A stretch of DNA of 64,000 nucleotides from Vibrio sp. CK2-1 (lineage in GTDB: Bacteria > Pseudomonadota > Gammaproteobacteria > Enterobacterales > Vibrionaceae). Both the position numbers and the translations under genes were made by a program. The number at the start of each line of letters is the position of its first letter. The stretch's first letter is position 1. Below the pieces are notes generated by a model. That model was not told the DNA's origin. It saw only the letters and a program-made list of their open reading frames with translations, and did not search any database. Location: positions 434,001-498,000 of the forward strand of contig NZ_JAKKCJ010000001.1 of NCBI RefSeq assembly GCF_021726515.1, read 5' to 3'. This document shows, one piece after another, positions 63,568 through 64,000 of this stretch.

Positions 63568-64000
63568 TATACTACTTCCTTATCATTAACCAGCGCATTC
63601 AGTAATTTCATTTCATTGAATACAAAGTAAAAAAAGATCAAGCCACCGGATATGGGGATTGCAGCATAAATAGTCCCCATTGGGATCTGCAGAGCTGAGT
63701 CAATTTGCCACATTTGGCGAGCTGCACTGCTATAACCGCCAGATATCATGACAGTATAAGCAAAAATAACAGTGACGAGTTCGATGACCATTTCGATAAT
63801 TATTCGAGTTTTTTTATTAAATTTTTCTTTGATGAAAGTGATTGCCATATGCTCCCTTAGACCAAAAACATAAGCAGCCCCAAATAAAATAAGCCAAATA
63901 AAAAGATAGCGAGACAGTACTTCACTAAATGCACTTGGACTATTGAAAATGTATCGAATAATGACTTGATAGGTAACAAGTATCGTCATGCTACCCACTA
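63567..64000 (-). CDS. TRAP transporter small permease subunit (DctQ), 5' end cut off
   Basis: At least 143 residues of a four-helix DctQ protein, with the family segment YQVIIRYIFNSPSAFSEVLS near the visible start. Full-length relatives have about 15-20 more N-terminal residues, so the true start lies beyond 64000; the in-frame ATG at 63998 is probably internal. It is followed by dctM with overlapping stop and start codons. Confidence 0.88.
   Translation of the reverse strand, partial: VGSMTILVTYQVIIRYIFNSPSAFSEVLSRYLFIWLILFGAAYVFGLREHMAITFIKEKFNKKTRIIIEMVIELVTVIFAYTVMISGGYSSAARQMWQIDSALQIPMGTIYAAIPISGGLIFFYFVFNEMKLLNALVNDKEVV

Noticed and set aside
1..64000. CRISPR arrays, rRNA, tRNA and intact insertion sequences
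   Set aside because: No regularly spaced repeats, RNA gene structure or complete transposase was seen by eye on either strand.

Overview
The window looks like an accessory chromosomal region of an agar-degrading marine gammaproteobacterium, most likely a Vibrio. The reasons are AT-rich DNA, a GlyGly-CTERM tail typical of Vibrio and Shewanella, a LamB-type porin with an ABC importer instead of SusC/D, close relatives of E. coli YgfF, YjdM, GalETKM and YtfQRT-YjfF, and a palindromic intergenic repeat that resembles one I remember from Vibrio. No rRNA, tRNA, CRISPR array or intact insertion sequence was seen.

Region 1 (1-10.3 kb) holds ordinary regulator/effector pairs: an Lrp-type regulator, a Bcr/CflA-type exporter with LysR, two SDR oxidoreductases, a GNAT acetyltransferase, a LysE-type exporter, a second exporter with LysR, a third LysR, a P-loop ATPase and YjdM. 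A 522-bp gap with a possible integrase remnant separates it from the next region.

Region 2 (10.7-45.4 kb) is an agar/agarose catabolic locus. It has an ExuR/UxuR-like GntR regulator, three GH50 beta-agarases with different predicted locations (cytoplasmic, signal peptide, probable lipoprotein), a GH117 neoagarobiose hydrolase, two GH2 glycosidases, a LamB-like porin, a sugar ABC importer with two paralogous binding proteins, a sugar-porter MFS, the Leloir genes galETKM, an AldA-type dehydrogenase that fits 3,6-anhydro-L-galactose oxidation, a MATE exporter, an IclR regulator and a secreted carbohydrate-binding-like GlyGly-CTERM protein. The inferred flow is: agar is cut outside the cytoplasm by GH50; oligosaccharides enter through the porin and ABC importer; cytoplasmic GH50, GH117 and GH2 release galactose and anhydrogalactose; galactose goes to the Leloir pathway and anhydrogalactose to the dehydrogenase. 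Two operator families recur across the locus: a LacI/GalR-type palindrome (TGTAANCGTTTACA-like, seven sites) and an UxuR-like palindrome (AATTGG-N4-CCAATT-like, five sites).

Region 3 (45.8-53.5 kb) holds a TRAP transporter (dctQMP) and a YtfQRT-YjfF-type ABC importer.

Region 4 (54.3-64 kb) is a separate catabolic unit of unknown substrate: a TRAP binding protein, a solute-binding-like protein with no signal peptide, two family III CoA-transferases, an enoyl-CoA hydratase, a FadR-type GntR regulator, an aldehyde dehydrogenase and TRAP dctM/dctQ running off the window. Three near-perfect ATTGGT-N3-ACCAAT palindromes stand before three of its transcription units and are the best candidate operators for that GntR protein. 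This unit is the least described part of the window.
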